From: Haliea sp.
Lineage (GTDB): Bacteria; Pseudomonadota; Gammaproteobacteria; Pseudomonadales; Halieaceae
Reading direction: 5' to 3'
NCBI GenBank assembly: GCA_002692965.1
Contig: NZNC01000029.1
Span: 62,001-126,000 of the forward strand
Length of the DNA: 64,000 nucleotides
Both the position numbers and the translations under genes were made by a program. Below are positions 1-10,434 of this stretch, piece after piece. The notes beneath the pieces were generated by a model. It saw only the letters and a program-made list of their open reading frames with translations. It did no database searches and had not been told where the DNA came from. Every line of letters starts with the position of its first letter. Within the stretch, counting starts at the first letter, position 1.

Positions 1-978
1 CTGCAGCAACTTGCGCGCCACGGCCTGCATGCGCGATTTCTGCCTGGCTTTCCAGGCATCCTGGCGCGCCTCCTCGATGGGTCGGGCAACGGCCTGCAGA
101 GCCTTCATGACCAGCTGTCCCTGTTCTGGTGGCAGTTTGGCGTGGATGATCCACATGCCGTCCTTGTCCTGGAACCAGTAAGCCTCGCGGGCGAGTTCCC
201 GGGCGATTTCGGGGTCCAGTTGCGGCGTTTCACTCGCTGCCGCCGGGTTCTGCTCAGGCGCGACCGCAGCCTGGCCGTCGGCGCCGGTTGAAGCGTTTTC
301 CGGCTGTCCCTGGGAACCCCCTGCGGCCTCAGTTTCACTGGCTCCGATAACAGAATTCCCGGCATTCCCGGCATTCCCGGCATTCCCGGCATTCCCGGCA
401 TTCCCGCACGCGCCTGCGCCGTGTGCCGCAAGCTCGCCCGCATCTCCGCCACACCCAGGATCGCCAGCTCGCCAGGGCGAATTGGCCAGCGACTGGCCCG
501 GGTCGCTATCCAGGAGGTCTTCCAGGCCAGGCTCCGGGACAGGTTCGAAGCGGCTCAACAGCTTTTCCAGGTGACCGGCACTGTTCTTCTGTGCCAGGTG
601 CAGGAGAAAGGCCTCGTTGTCCGGTCGCGCCACCCGGGTAACGGCGCGCACCTTGGAGTAGGAGAGCTCGCCCGCGGCGAAAGCTTCCTCGACGTCGGGT
701 AAGAACTCGAGCTGCCGCGCCACGCGCACTTTCTCGCGTGCGGCGCCAAGGGTGATGCCGCAGTGGGCGGCCAGCCAGTGGGCGCAGGAGCGCATCGTGG
801 CCTGTTGGCGCCAGCCACCGCAGCGATCAAACTCGCCGATCAATCGCAGCAGGCGACAGTTTGCGGTATGGATCTGAGTCGACAGCTGGGTAATCGCCTG
901 GCCCAGACGAATACCATCGCCCTGCCGCTCTCCGTTTTCCTGCTGCGCCCTGGTTTCCGTGGATGCCGGTATCTCCAT
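1..978 (-). CDS. DUF222 / 13E12-type HNH nuclease, 3' end cut by window edge
   Basis: My own translation of the minus strand from ATG at 978 stays open for 326 codons to the left edge, so the stop and the expected C-terminal HNH domain lie outside. Residues about 20-140 match the DUF222 (13E12 repeat) pattern: a helical segment with CGITLGAAREKVRVAR, then AFAAGELSYSKVRAVTRVA and a following LLHLAQ stretch. A low-complexity linker follows (residues about 170-240) with an Asn-Ala-Gly tripeptide repeat, then a helical block. In this family the C-terminus usually carries an HNH endonuclease fold. That part is not seen here and is inferred. A LexA-type box ends 16 bp upstream of the start, so induction by DNA damage is likely. 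No clear Shine-Dalgarno sequence is present. The physiological substrate is unknown. Confidence 0.8.
   Translation of the reverse strand, partial: MEIPASTETRAQQENGERQGDGIRLGQAITQLSTQIHTANCRLLRLIGEFDRCGGWRQQATMRSCAHWLAAHCGITLGAAREKVRVARQLEFLPDVEEAFAAGELSYSKVRAVTRVARPDNEAFLLHLAQKNSAGHLEKLLSRFEPVPEPGLEDLLDSDPGQSLANSPWRAGDPGCGGDAGELAAHGAGACGNAGNAGNAGNAGNAGNSVIGASETEAAGGSQGQPENASTGADGQAAVAPEQNPAAASETPQLDPEIARELAREAYWFQDKDGMWIIHAKLPPEQGQLVMKALQAVARPIEEARQDAWKARQKSRMQAVARKLLQ
361..405. repeat. 5-copy 9-bp tandem repeat inside the DUF222 gene
   Basis: Five perfect copies of GGCATTCCC, with a partial sixth copy from 354. Read on the coding (minus) strand each unit encodes Gly-Asn-Ala, giving a flexible repeat between the DUF222 domain and the C-terminal part. 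Because the unit is a multiple of three, changes in copy number would keep the frame. Confidence 0.95.
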
Positions 979-994
979 CGATTCAAGCCCATGA

Positions 995-1010
995 CTGTAT
1001 GCCTGTACAG
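995..1010 (-). promoter_or_regulatory. Candidate LexA (SOS) box upstream of the DUF222 gene
   Basis: The sequence CTGTATGCCTGTACAG has the CTG-N10-CAG form of the gammaproteobacterial SOS box, and the flanks extend the dyad (A before CTG, TA after CAG). It lies 16 bp upstream of the ATG at 978, where a bound repressor would cover the promoter. 13E12-repeat genes of Mycobacterium tuberculosis are known members of a LexA regulon, so a SOS site before a DUF222 gene fits the family. The remaining part of 979-1207 shows nothing else I can name. Confidence 0.75.
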
Positions 1011-1207
1011 TAGGCTAGTTAACGCAAGCTCAGCATCCAAGTTCCGTTTTCTATCAAATCCGCTCACGGGCCCGACCGGGCGCGGAGCCTCACAGTCACC
1101 CAACAGTCAGTGCGCAGGCCGCAGGCCGCGGCATCGCATCTGTCCCGAACACACGCAGCCCCGGTTGCCTTCACACCCCGCCAGCAACCGCGACAGAACC
1201 CGCAGCC

Positions 1208-3256
1208 TTACAGCTGACCGATCGCCCGGCGCAGCTCCCGCAGCCGCTCGCCACGTTCCCCGGGAGGCTGCTGTGGCGCATAGACAAGCGCGCTGTAGAT
1301 CGCAGTCGCCCGCCGCACGGCGGCTGCCAGCTCGGGCCGCTCTGCCGCAACCCGTTCGGCGAAGTGCCCCGGCGCCTCCCCCGGGTGCCGCTCCAGTCCG
1401 CGCCGGGCCAGGCGCCGGCAGAGCCGCTGGTAGAGGCGCTCCTCCGGCAGGCGCCGCGGGCGTCCCCCGCGCAGTAGCCACCAGGCGGCCGGAGCCAGCA
1501 CCAGGGCCGCGCTGCCCAGCAGAAGCAGGGCCAGGTCGCGGGCGCGGACTTCGCCAAAGAGGCGCTGGAGCAGGTTTAGCTGCTGCTCGCTGTCAAAGCC
1601 CACCACCCAGCTTTGCCAGCGATAGGTCAGCGCGTCGTAGCGCAGTCGCAGGCTGTTGATCCAGTCGATGCCGCGGTAGCGCAGGGGCGACAGCGGCGAT
1701 TCGGCAAGGAAACTGCCCTCCTCCGCCAGGGCCTCCTCGAGCCCCAGGGTCACGCGCTCCGGGGAGACAACCGCTGTGGGGTCGACACGCACCCAGCCCT
1801 GCCCCGCCAGCCAGACCTCCGCCCAGGCATGGGCGTCGAACTGGTGCACGATGACGGTGCGATTGACCGGGTTGATTTCGCCCCCCTGATAGCCGGCGAC
1901 CACCCGCGCCGGCACGCCGGCGGCGCGCATCATGATGACGAAGGCGCTCGCGTAGTGCTCGCAGAAGCCGCGCTGTCGCTGGAACAGGAATTCGTCGATG
2001 GGGTCGTCCCCCAGCACGCCCGGTTGCAGGGTATAGACGAAGGGGCCGTTGCGGTAATAGTCGAGCACCCGCTGGACAAAGTCGCCATCGCTCTCGGCCC
2101 CGAGCCGCAGCTCCCGTGCCAGGGCGCGGGTGCGCGGATTGCCCTGCTCCGGCAGGCGCAGCTCGGTTTCCCGGCGCCAGTCGCTTAGCACCGGGTCCAG
2201 GGGCAGCTCGGGCCAGCTGCGCACGCGGTAGCGAAAGCGCTCCTCGACTTCCACGGGGGAATACAAGCGGTAGTCCCCCATGGCCATGACGCCGGGGTCG
2301 AGCGGCTGTGGATAGCGCAGGGCATAGAGCCAGTGCTGTTGGGTAGCTTCCATCAGCACCTGGTAGTCGAGTGCGCTGCCCGCGCCGTTCTTCTGCGCCA
2401 GGCGCCATTCCCGTGGCGGGATTTCCTGGTAACGCAGGCTGCGCCAGGCGCCCTCCTCCAGCACGCTGAAGACCAGTCCGCGCCAATACAGCTCGCCGCG
2501 CGGGGGAATCTCCCCCGCGAACTGCACCCGGAAGGCGACGGCATCCGACTGGCTGAGGCTGGCGACGTCGCCGGGCTTCATATGGTCACTGACCCCGGTG
2601 GTCGCAGCCTGGGTTTTCAGCGGCACGCTCCACAGGGGACCGATGCGGGGGAAGACGAAGAACAGGACCAGCATGACCGGCACGGCCTGCAGGAGCATGA
2701 TCGCGGGCAGCCGGCCGCTGCGCCAGTTGAAGCGATCTTCACCCGGCCGGTGCAGGGCGACCAGGGCGCTGGTGAGCAGCCAGAGGCAGCCGACCATGTA
2801 GAGAACCAGCAGCAGGTCCTGGTTGAACAGGAATACGGTGACGGCGATGAAGTAGCCGAGGAAGATCAGCACGTAGGCGTCCTGCCGCCGCTGCAATTCC
2901 AGCAGTTTGAGGGCAAAGGCGGTCAGCAGGAGCGCCACGGTGGGCTCGAGACCGAGCAGGCTGCCGAAGCTGAACCAGACCGCGGCAAAACCGGCCAGTA
3001 TGAGTGCCAGGCGCAGGGGCCGGGAGGGCCAGGACCACTGCCCGCGCAGGACCATGCCGCGCCAGAGCGCCGTGCACAGGTAAACCGGAACCACCCAGAT
3101 GGGCAACTGCGGCAGGTGCGGTAACAGCAAGGCGAACTGGCTGAGAAGGATCCACACCAGGGCGTTGCGGGGGATCGCCGCGCCCGGGGCGCGCCCTGCC
3201 GGCCGCTGCCCGGTGCGGGAGGCCCGTGGCGGGAACCAGCGCTTTCGTGCCTTCAT
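1208..3256 (-). CDS. tgpA: TgpA-like membrane transglutaminase (DUF3488/DUF4129)
   Basis: A 682-residue inner-membrane protein. The N-terminal part has several hydrophobic segments (about residues 30-210, DUF3488-type). The periplasmic transglutaminase core holds the thiol-protease-like triad: Cys in GFCEHYAS near residue 431, His in DAHAWAEVW near 477, and Asp in VRVDPTA just after. A further membrane helix (about 575-595) and a short cytoplasmic DUF4129-like tail follow. Pseudomonas TgpA is an essential protein of this layout; its acceptor substrate is not established. I chose ATG at 3256 because it forms an ATGA overlap with the DUF58 stop; the open frame upstream runs into that gene. Third gene of a moxR-DUF58-tgpA operon. 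Confidence 0.9.
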   Translation of the reverse strand: MKARKRWFPPRASRTGQRPAGRAPGAAIPRNALVWILLSQFALLLPHLPQLPIWVVPVYLCTALWRGMVLRGQWSWPSRPLRLALILAGFAAVWFSFGSLLGLEPTVALLLTAFALKLLELQRRQDAYVLIFLGYFIAVTVFLFNQDLLLVLYMVGCLWLLTSALVALHRPGEDRFNWRSGRLPAIMLLQAVPVMLVLFFVFPRIGPLWSVPLKTQAATTGVSDHMKPGDVASLSQSDAVAFRVQFAGEIPPRGELYWRGLVFSVLEEGAWRSLRYQEIPPREWRLAQKNGAGSALDYQVLMEATQQHWLYALRYPQPLDPGVMAMGDYRLYSPVEVEERFRYRVRSWPELPLDPVLSDWRRETELRLPEQGNPRTRALARELRLGAESDGDFVQRVLDYYRNGPFVYTLQPGVLGDDPIDEFLFQRQRGFCEHYASAFVIMMRAAGVPARVVAGYQGGEINPVNRTVIVHQFDAHAWAEVWLAGQGWVRVDPTAVVSPERVTLGLEEALAEEGSFLAESPLSPLRYRGIDWINSLRLRYDALTYRWQSWVVGFDSEQQLNLLQRLFGEVRARDLALLLLGSAALVLAPAAWWLLRGGRPRRLPEERLYQRLCRRLARRGLERHPGEAPGHFAERVAAERPELAAAVRRATAIYSALVYAPQQPPGERGERLRELRRAIGQL

Positions 3257-4245
3257 TCGCCGGGCGCCTCGCGGCGGTACAGGGCCAGCGCGGTGAGCAC
3301 AGCCTCGAGATGGGCCGGACCGCGGTCGGGCTGCAGGGTGCTGCCCGGCAGGCGCAGGCCAAAGGGCTGCTCGCGCCGCTGCCACTGCAGGGCCAGGTGG
3401 CAGAGCTGGGAAAGCCGGGTTTCCTGGGGCAGCCCGGGGTAGTCCTCCCAGTCCAGCCAGCGCTCGCGACTGGCCCAGGCGTGATACTGCTTGCTCTGCA
3501 TGTTCTGTCCCCGGGCCAGTCCCTTCCAGTGCACATGGCGCAGGGAATCGCCGGGACGGTAGTCGCGAAAGCCCTGGAAATCCTCGTTGCCCGGCCGCGG
3601 CAGGCTGCTGCCGCCACTGCCGTCGGCCGCGGCGCCGAGCGCCGTCTCACCGCTGTCCCGGGGTGCCGGGTAGACCACCGCCGCGAGGTCGAGATCGAGC
3701 CAGGTCCAGCAGCGCAGCAGGCCCAGGGGGTAGCGGCTTTCCACCAGCAGGCGGCCGGGGTGGAACCAGCCGCGCTCCCCCACCGGCAGGGAGAAGTGCA
3801 GCAGCCGGTGCTCGCCCGGCCCGAGGTTGACCTCTTCGCTCTCGCCCTTGGCCCAGCTCAGGCGCAGGGCGTAGCGCGGACGGTTCTCGCGCTGTCCCAG
3901 GCGCAGGGAGAAACGGCTGCGCTGCCCCGGGAAAACCGCCCCGGCGCGCACCGCTTCCACGGAGAGCCCGGCCAGGTTGGCGTAGGTGTGCAGTACGGCG
4001 ACCACGAACAGGGAGGCCAGCAGGAAGGCGACGGCGTAGGCCAGGTTGTTCTGGTAGTTGATGCCGATCAGGAGGATCAGCAGCAGCAGGAGCGCAAACA
4101 GCAGCCCCATGCGCGAGGGGAAGATGAACAAGCGCCGCTGGTTGAGCAGGATGCGCCGCCCGCGGGGATTGCGGTTTGCCAGCCAGCGCCCGAAGCGCTT
4201 GCGCCAGGCTGTTCGCAGGGGCTCTGCCAACGCCGCCAGAGGCAT
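3253..4245 (-). CDS. DUF58 domain protein
   Basis: A 330-residue protein with two membrane helices near residues 40-90 and a C-terminal DUF58 (VWA-like) region carrying the family hallmark RPGDSLRHVHWKGLAR near residue 228. DUF58 proteins almost always sit next to MoxR ATPases and transglutaminase-like membrane proteins, as here. The ATG at 4245 lies 5 bp after the moxR stop; the longer open frame upstream overlaps moxR by over 300 bp and is rejected. The stop overlaps the tgpA start (ATGA). Its biochemical role is unknown; the family is thought to work with the MoxR ATPase as a chaperone-like pair. Confidence 0.88.
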   Translation of the reverse strand: MPLAALAEPLRTAWRKRFGRWLANRNPRGRRILLNQRRLFIFPSRMGLLFALLLLLILLIGINYQNNLAYAVAFLLASLFVVAVLHTYANLAGLSVEAVRAGAVFPGQRSRFSLRLGQRENRPRYALRLSWAKGESEEVNLGPGEHRLLHFSLPVGERGWFHPGRLLVESRYPLGLLRCWTWLDLDLAAVVYPAPRDSGETALGAAADGSGGSSLPRPGNEDFQGFRDYRPGDSLRHVHWKGLARGQNMQSKQYHAWASRERWLDWEDYPGLPQETRLSQLCHLALQWQRREQPFGLRLPGSTLQPDRGPAHLEAVLTALALYRREAPGE

Positions 4246-4250
4246 CGTGG

Positions 4251-5189
<939 letters not shown>

Positions 5190-5213
5190 GGGCGCCCTCC
5201 TGGCCGTTCCGAT

Positions 5214-6413
5214 TCAGCCCGCCGCCTGCAGCCCCCGCTGCAGGTCCGCGCGCAGATCTTCCACATCCTCCAGGCCCACCGCGACCCGAATCAGGTTGTC
5301 GGCGATGCCCGCCGCGGCGCGCTGCTCCGGGGTCAGGCGGCCGTGGGTGGTGGTCGCCGGGTGCACGATGGTGCTCTTGGCGTCTCCGAGGTTGGCGGTC
5401 AGGGACAGGATGCGGGTGGCGTCGATGCAGCGCCAGGCGGCGTCGCGCCCGCCGCGGACCTGGAAGGACAGGACGCCCCCGAAGGCCCGCTGCTGGCGCG
5501 CCGCCAGGGCGTGACCGGGGTGGTCGGGCAGCCCGGCGTAGTAGACCCGTTCGACCTGTGGCTGCTGCTGTAGCCATTCCGCCAGTGCCTGGGCGTTGCG
5601 ACTGTGGGCCTCCATGCGCAGGCGCAGGGTTTCCAGGCCCTTGAGAAAGACCCAGGCATTGAAGGGGCTCATGGTGGGTCCGCAGGTGCGCAGGAAGCCG
5701 AGTACTTCCTGCATGTGCTCCCGGCGGCCGACCACGGCGCCGCCGACACAGCGGCCCTGGCCATCGAGATACTTGGTCGCCGAGTGCACCACGATATCTG
5801 CCCCCAGTTCGAGGGGGCGCTGCAGCGCGGGGGTGCAGAAGCAGTTGTCCACCACCAGCAGCGCGCCGGCCTCCCGGGCCAGGGCCGAGAGCTCCGCCAG
5901 GTCGGCCACTTCGCACAGCGGGTTGGAGGGGGTCTCGGCGAACAGCAGCGCGGTCTCCGGACGCAGCGCCTGCCGCCAGGCCGCGCGGTCGAGCAGCGGC
6001 ACGAAGTCCACTGCGACGCCGAAGCGGGCCAGGTAGCGGCCAAACAGGTTGCTGGTGGTGCCGAAGACGTCCCGGGAGCAGACCACGTGGTCGCCGGCCT
6101 TGAGCAGGGCCATGCAGGTGCTGAGGATCGCGGCCATGCCGGAGGCGGTGGCCACGGCGGCCTCCCCCCCTTCCAGGGCGGCGATGCGCTCCTCGAAGGT
6201 GCGCACGGTGGGGTTGGTGTAGCGGGAGTAGACGTTGCCCGGCGAGTCGCCGGAAAAACGTGCCGCCGCCTCCGCCGCGCTGCCGAACACGTAGCTGGAG
6301 GTGGTATAGATGGGCTCCGCGTGCTCCCCTTCGGCGCTCCGGTGAATACCGGCGCGAATCGCCAGGGTGTCGATCCCCGCCCCGCTCAGGGGGTCTTGAT
6401 CATCGTGCAGCAT
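5214..6413 (-). CDS. metZ: O-succinylhomoserine sulfhydrylase
   Basis: A 399-residue member of the Cys/Met-metabolism PLP enzyme family. The Schiff-base lysine is in SATKYLDGQGR near residue 214, and SRYTNPTVRTFEERIAALEG and the C-terminal SLGDAKS-like segment (here ANLGDAKSTIVHPA) are typical. It makes homocysteine from O-succinylhomoserine and sulfide in the direct sulfhydrylation route. The position immediately after purF (3 bp gap) matches the conserved purF-metZ pair of Pseudomonas, which supports metZ over cystathionine gamma-synthase. Confidence 0.93.
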   Translation of the reverse strand: MLHDDQDPLSGAGIDTLAIRAGIHRSAEGEHAEPIYTTSSYVFGSAAEAAARFSGDSPGNVYSRYTNPTVRTFEERIAALEGGEAAVATASGMAAILSTCMALLKAGDHVVCSRDVFGTTSNLFGRYLARFGVAVDFVPLLDRAAWRQALRPETALLFAETPSNPLCEVADLAELSALAREAGALLVVDNCFCTPALQRPLELGADIVVHSATKYLDGQGRCVGGAVVGRREHMQEVLGFLRTCGPTMSPFNAWVFLKGLETLRLRMEAHSRNAQALAEWLQQQPQVERVYYAGLPDHPGHALAARQQRAFGGVLSFQVRGGRDAAWRCIDATRILSLTANLGDAKSTIVHPATTTHGRLTPEQRAAAGIADNLIRVAVGLEDVEDLRADLQRGLQAAG

Positions 6414-6416
6414 GGT

Positions 6417-7940
6417 TCAGGTCGCGTCGTTGTGCAGCCCCACCACCGCGCCATCGGCCAGGGTCTTGGCGCGCGCGCGGTTCTGGGCATCGTCATTGCG
6501 CAGGGCATCCAGGCGGTCGAGGTAGTCGCGGTCGACGTCCCCGGTCACATAGTTGCCGTCGAAGACCGAGCAGTCAAAGCCGCTGGCCTTGCGGTTGCCC
6601 TCCCGGGAGCAGCGTATCAGGTCCTCGAGGTCCTGGTATACCAGCCAGTCGGCGCCGATCAGTTCGCAGACCTCCTCCACGGTGCGGTCGTGGGCGATCA
6701 GCTCCCGGGCCGAGGGCATGTCGATGCCGTAGACGTTGGGGTAGCGCACCGGCGGCGCCGCGGAGGCAAAGTAGACCTTCTGCGCACCGGCGTCCCGGGC
6801 CATCTGGATGATTTCCCGACAGGTGGTGCCGCGGACGATCGAGTCGTCCACCAGCATCACGTTCTTGCCCTCGAACTCCAGGGGAACCGGGTTGAGCTTC
6901 TGGCGCACGGATTTCCGCCGCTGGCTCTGCCCGGGCATGATGAAGGTGCGCCCGATGTAGCGGTTCTTCATGAAACCTTCGCGGAACTTGATGCCCAGCT
7001 CGTGGGCCATCGACTGCGCCGCGGTGCGGCTGGTGTCGGGGATCGGGATCACCACGTCGATGTCGTGCTCCGGACGCAAGCGGCGGATTTTCTGGGCCAG
7101 GGCTTCCCCCTGGCGCATACGCGTCTTGTACACCGAGATGCCGTCCATCATGGAGTCGGGACGGGCAAAGTACACGTGCTCGAAGATGCAGGGCAGCAGG
7201 CGCGGGTTTTCGGCACACTGGCGGCGATGCAGCTGCCCTTCGCGGTCGATGAACACGGCCTCGCCCGGGGCCAGGTCGTCGATCAGGCGGAAACCGAGCA
7301 CATCCAGCGCCACGCTCTCCGAGGCCACCATGTACTCGTCCCCCGCCGCGGTCTGCCGGCACCCGACCACCAGGGGGCGAATGCCCAGGGGGTCGCGGAA
7401 GGCCACGACGCCGTGGTCGACGATCATCGCCACCGCCGCATAGCCGCCGCGGCAGCGCCGGTGTACCGCGGTCACCGCGGCGAACATGTCGTCCGGGCCG
7501 GGGCTCAGCTTGCCCAGGGTCTGCAGCTCGTGGGCAAAGACGTTGAGCAACACCTCGGAGTCGGAATCGGTGTTCAGGTGGCGCAGGTCATCCTGGAAGA
7601 TCTCCCGGGTGAGCTGCTCGGAATTGGTCAGGTTGCCGTTGTGGGCCAGGGCGATCCCGTAGGGGGAGTTCACGTAGAAGGGCTGCGCCAGCGCCGGGCC
7701 GGAGCTGCCGGCGGTCGGGTAGCGGACGTGGCCGATGCCGATCGGTCCCTTCAGGCGCTGCATGTGCTGTTGCCGGAACACATCGCGCACCAGCCCCTCG
7801 CTCTTGCGCTGGTGAAAACGACCGTCCAGGCAGGTCATGATACCCGCCGCGTCCTGGCCTCGATGTTGCAATACCGTGAGGGCGTCGTAGATGTCTGCGG
7901 CGACATCTCCCCGGCCCACCAGGCCCACTAAGCCACACAT
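6417..7940 (-). CDS. purF: Amidophosphoribosyltransferase
   Basis: A 507-residue class II glutamine amidotransferase that makes 5-phosphoribosylamine, the first committed step of purine synthesis. The start at 7940 is set by the requirement for Cys2 (MCGLVGLVG) as the N-terminal nucleophile; a start 11 codons upstream would bury it. The PRPP-binding motif [13 protein letters not shown] lies near residues 360-372, and the glutaminase part contains AHNGNLTN. It lies between cvpA (22 bp) and metZ (3 bp), the usual colicin V/purF/metZ order. Confidence 0.96.
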   Translation of the reverse strand: MCGLVGLVGRGDVAADIYDALTVLQHRGQDAAGIMTCLDGRFHQRKSEGLVRDVFRQQHMQRLKGPIGIGHVRYPTAGSSGPALAQPFYVNSPYGIALAHNGNLTNSEQLTREIFQDDLRHLNTDSDSEVLLNVFAHELQTLGKLSPGPDDMFAAVTAVHRRCRGGYAAVAMIVDHGVVAFRDPLGIRPLVVGCRQTAAGDEYMVASESVALDVLGFRLIDDLAPGEAVFIDREGQLHRRQCAENPRLLPCIFEHVYFARPDSMMDGISVYKTRMRQGEALAQKIRRLRPEHDIDVVIPIPDTSRTAAQSMAHELGIKFREGFMKNRYIGRTFIMPGQSQRRKSVRQKLNPVPLEFEGKNVMLVDDSIVRGTTCREIIQMARDAGAQKVYFASAAPPVRYPNVYGIDMPSARELIAHDRTVEEVCELIGADWLVYQDLEDLIRCSREGNRKASGFDCSVFDGNYVTGDVDRDYLDRLDALRNDDAQNRARAKTLADGAVVGLHNDAT

Positions 7941-7962
7941 GCGATGCTGTCCTCGTTGTTGC

Positions 7963-8484
7963 TCATGTATCACCCGTCAGCGCCGGCGGCGGCATGTCCC
8001 ACCGCCCCAGCAGCTGCAGGGCCCAATTCATCAATGCGTCAATCTGCGGCATCAGCTGCGCCTGGTAGAGCCACTGCTGGTCCCGCGGTGCCAGCAGCTC
8101 GCGGGCCAGAAACACCAGTACCAGCACGATCACCACGCCGCGGGCGAAACCGAAGACCATGCCCAACAGGCGGTCCAGGGCGCCGAGCCCGGTCGCGCGG
8201 ACCACCTGCCCCACCAGCACGGCCAGCAGGGTCGCCGCCACCAGGGTCGCGGCAAAGACCAGCAGCCAGGCGGCAATATAGCGCGCGCTGAGGTTGCTGA
8301 TGGCCTCGCTGAGGTGGCTCGCCACGCTGCTGGCGAACAGGTTGGCGAGCACGAAGGCCGCCACCCAGCCAAGCAGGGAGAGCGCCTCCCGGGTGAAGCC
8401 TCGCAGAAGGCTAAACAGGGTCGACAGGGCGACGATGACCACGAAGCCCCAGTCCATCCAGGTAAATGCCTGCCAGCTGATCAC
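7963..8484 (-). CDS. cvpA: CvpA family inner-membrane protein
   Basis: A 173-residue protein with four hydrophobic segments (roughly residues 10-30, 33-52, 68-90 and 105-128), the CvpA fold. It begins [21 protein letters not shown], and the family hallmark [12 protein letters not shown] is present near residue 29. CvpA is needed for colicin V export and for envelope resistance in enterobacteria; the biochemical role is not known. It precedes purF by 22 bp and follows the SPOR gene by 13 bp, as in other gammaproteobacteria. Confidence 0.93.
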   Translation of the reverse strand: MISWQAFTWMDWGFVVIVALSTLFSLLRGFTREALSLLGWVAAFVLANLFASSVASHLSEAISNLSARYIAAWLLVFAATLVAATLLAVLVGQVVRATGLGALDRLLGMVFGFARGVVIVLVLVFLARELLAPRDQQWLYQAQLMPQIDALMNWALQLLGRWDMPPPALTGDT

Positions 8485-8497
8485 GCCGTCCCCTCGC

Positions 8498-9151
8498 TCA
8501 CGGCAGGTACCGGCGGATCATCGATTTGACCCCCAGACGCGCGTCCAGCTCAGCCTGCAGCGCCTCCAGCTGGGCACGCTCTGCCTTGGGACCGATGTGC
8601 ACCCGGTAGAGGGGCTTGCCCGCCACCGTGACCGCCTTGACGTAGGCCTTGTGGCCCTCGTCGATCAGGTCCTGGCGCAGGGCCTCCGCCTTGATGCCGT
8701 CGCTCAGGGTAACCAGCTGCAGGGTCCAGACCACCGGCAGGCCCTGGGCGTCCATCTGCGGCTCCGCGATCGGAACCTCGCGGGTCTCGCCCGGCGCGGG
8801 TACGGCGGTCTCTTCCGCCGCGCCCGCGGCCTCCGCGTCGCCCTCCGGGGTTGCTGCCGGCTGCTCGGCCTCCGCCGAGGCAGCCGCCGACGGATCTTCC
8901 TCTGGCGTCGCTTCGCCCGGCGCGGGCTCGGGGTCCGGCAGTGCCACGTCGTCCCGGCTGTCGAAGGTGGCCTCGCCACCCTCCTCCGGGAATGCCTGGA
9001 AACCCTCGGGGGGCGCCGGGCGCGGCGGCATCTGCAGGGTCTCGATGTCGATGTCGGTATCCGGGTCGACGAAGATGATGGGCCAGAAGATGACTCCCAG
9101 CGCCACCAGAATCAGGGCGCCCACCAGGCGTTGTTTGACCACTTCCTTCAT
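8498..9151 (-). CDS. SPOR-domain membrane protein (DedD-like)
   Basis: A 217-residue protein with a short cytoplasmic start, one membrane helix (LVGALILVALGVIFWPIIFV, about residues 8-28), an acidic Pro/Ala/Glu-rich linker, and a C-terminal SPOR domain (about 138-217, WTLQLVTLSDGIKAEALRQ to the end). SPOR domains bind glycan strands lacking stem peptides at the division septum, and DedD is a division protein of this size and layout. The ATG overlaps the folC stop (ATGA), so translation is likely coupled. DedD is the best guess; other single-pass SPOR proteins look similar. Confidence 0.88.
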   Translation of the reverse strand: MKEVVKQRLVGALILVALGVIFWPIIFVDPDTDIDIETLQMPPRPAPPEGFQAFPEEGGEATFDSRDDVALPDPEPAPGEATPEEDPSAAASAEAEQPAATPEGDAEAAGAAEETAVPAPGETREVPIAEPQMDAQGLPVVWTLQLVTLSDGIKAEALRQDLIDEGHKAYVKAVTVAGKPLYRVHIGPKAERAQLEALQAELDARLGVKSMIRRYLP

Positions 9152-10434
9152 GCCTTGACCTTGCGGGCCTGTCGATCGAGCGCGTCCAGGGCGGCACCCA
9201 CGGTGGTAAAGGAACCGAAGACCACCAGGCGATCCGCGGGGCCCAACAGGCTGCGGGCCCGGGACAGGGCCTGGCGCAGGTTCCGGCTGACACTGATCAT
9301 GCCCTGCCCGTCCGCGTGCAGCAAGCGCGCAATGTCGGCGGCGGCGGCAGCCCGGGGAAGTTCCGGCTGGTCGGCCAGGAACCAGGCATCGAAGGCCCGG
9401 CCGGCGGCGCGGATCATGCCCGGAATATCCTTGTCAGCCATGCTGGAAAACACTGCAATAGTTCTTCCCTCGCAGGGGCTTAGCTCCAATTCCTCGCGCA
9501 GTTTCTCAACTGCCTCCGGGTTGTGGGCCACGTCCAGCAGCCACTCGCGGCCGTCCACCTGTCGCCGCTGGCGACGCCCCGGGGGCGACAGCGTGGCCAC
9601 CAGCCCGGGCAGGTCCTCCGCCGCGGGGAGCAGGTCCAGGCAAGCCAGTGCCTGCAAGCCGGCGCAGAGGTTGACCGGCAACAGCGCCCCGCGCGGCAGC
9701 GCCGGCAGCTCGATCCGCTGCCCCTCGGCAGCCTGTACCCAGCCCGACCACTGCGATGGCGACTCCGCCACCCCCAGGGCCTCGCCCAGCCACAGGGCCT
9801 GACAGCCGACCGCCTCGACCGCCTCGCGCAGGGAGGCGGTGGGCTCCGGATCGGCGAGCACCGCCCAGGCCTCGCGGCGCAGGATACCGGCCTTTTCCAC
9901 CGCAATGGCCTCCCGGGTGTCCCCCAGCCACTGCTGGTGATCCAGGGCGATGCGGGTGATCACGGCGACGCTGGGGTCGACGATATTCACGGCATCCAGG
10001 CGCCCCCCGAGCCCGACTTCCAGCACCAGGACATCGACCGTGGCGCGGCGAAACAGCCACAGGGCGGCCAGGGTGGCAAACTCGAAATAGGTCAGGGAGG
10101 TCTCGCCCCGCGCGGCGTCCACCGCCTCGAGGGCTTCGACAATGCCCCGGTCGTCCGCCTCGATGCCGGCGATGCGGATACGCTCGTTGAAACGCTGCAG
10201 GTGGGGCGAGGTGTAGACCCCGGGCCGGCGCCCCGCGGCCAGCAGCCCGGCCTCGGCCACCGCCACCACGGAGCCCTTGCCGTTGGTGCCGGCGACCGTG
10301 ATCACCGGCACCTTGACCGGCAGCAATTCCAGCCGCCGGGCCACGGCGCCGACGCGCTCCAGGCCCAGTTCGATCTCCCGGGGGTGCAGCGACTCCAGGT
10401 GTCGCAGCCAGTCCGCCAGGGAGGCGTCAGTCAT
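9148..10434 (-). CDS. folC: Bifunctional dihydrofolate / folylpolyglutamate synthase
   Basis: A 428-residue Mur-ligase-fold enzyme that adds glutamate to dihydropteroate and to folates. The ATP loop [11 protein letters not shown] lies near residue 47, [15 protein letters not shown] follows, and DVAHNPEAV is in the C-terminal domain. The start at 10434 is chosen because the frame upstream overlaps accD heavily; even so folC and accD overlap by 8 bp. The accD-folC-dedD-cvpA-purF order is conserved in gammaproteobacteria. Confidence 0.95.
   Translation of the reverse strand: MTDASLADWLRHLESLHPREIELGLERVGAVARRLELLPVKVPVITVAGTNGKGSVVAVAEAGLLAAGRRPGVYTSPHLQRFNERIRIAGIEADDRGIVEALEAVDAARGETSLTYFEFATLAALWLFRRATVDVLVLEVGLGGRLDAVNIVDPSVAVITRIALDHQQWLGDTREAIAVEKAGILRREAWAVLADPEPTASLREAVEAVGCQALWLGEALGVAESPSQWSGWVQAAEGQRIELPALPRGALLPVNLCAGLQALACLDLLPAAEDLPGLVATLSPPGRRQRRQVDGREWLLDVAHNPEAVEKLREELELSPCEGRTIAVFSSMADKDIPGMIRAAGRAFDAWFLADQPELPRAAAAADIARLLHADGQGMISVSRNLRQALSRARSLLGPADRLVVFGSFTTVGAALDALDRQARKVKA

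Noticed and set aside
361-405. CRISPR-like or minisatellite array
   Set aside because: Units are 9 bp with no spacers and lie in frame inside a coding region.
763-1659. 298-codon rightward open frame across the left region
   Set aside because: It runs antisense through the start of the DUF222 gene and the end of tgpA; its composition is Arg/Pro/Ala-rich without any motif.
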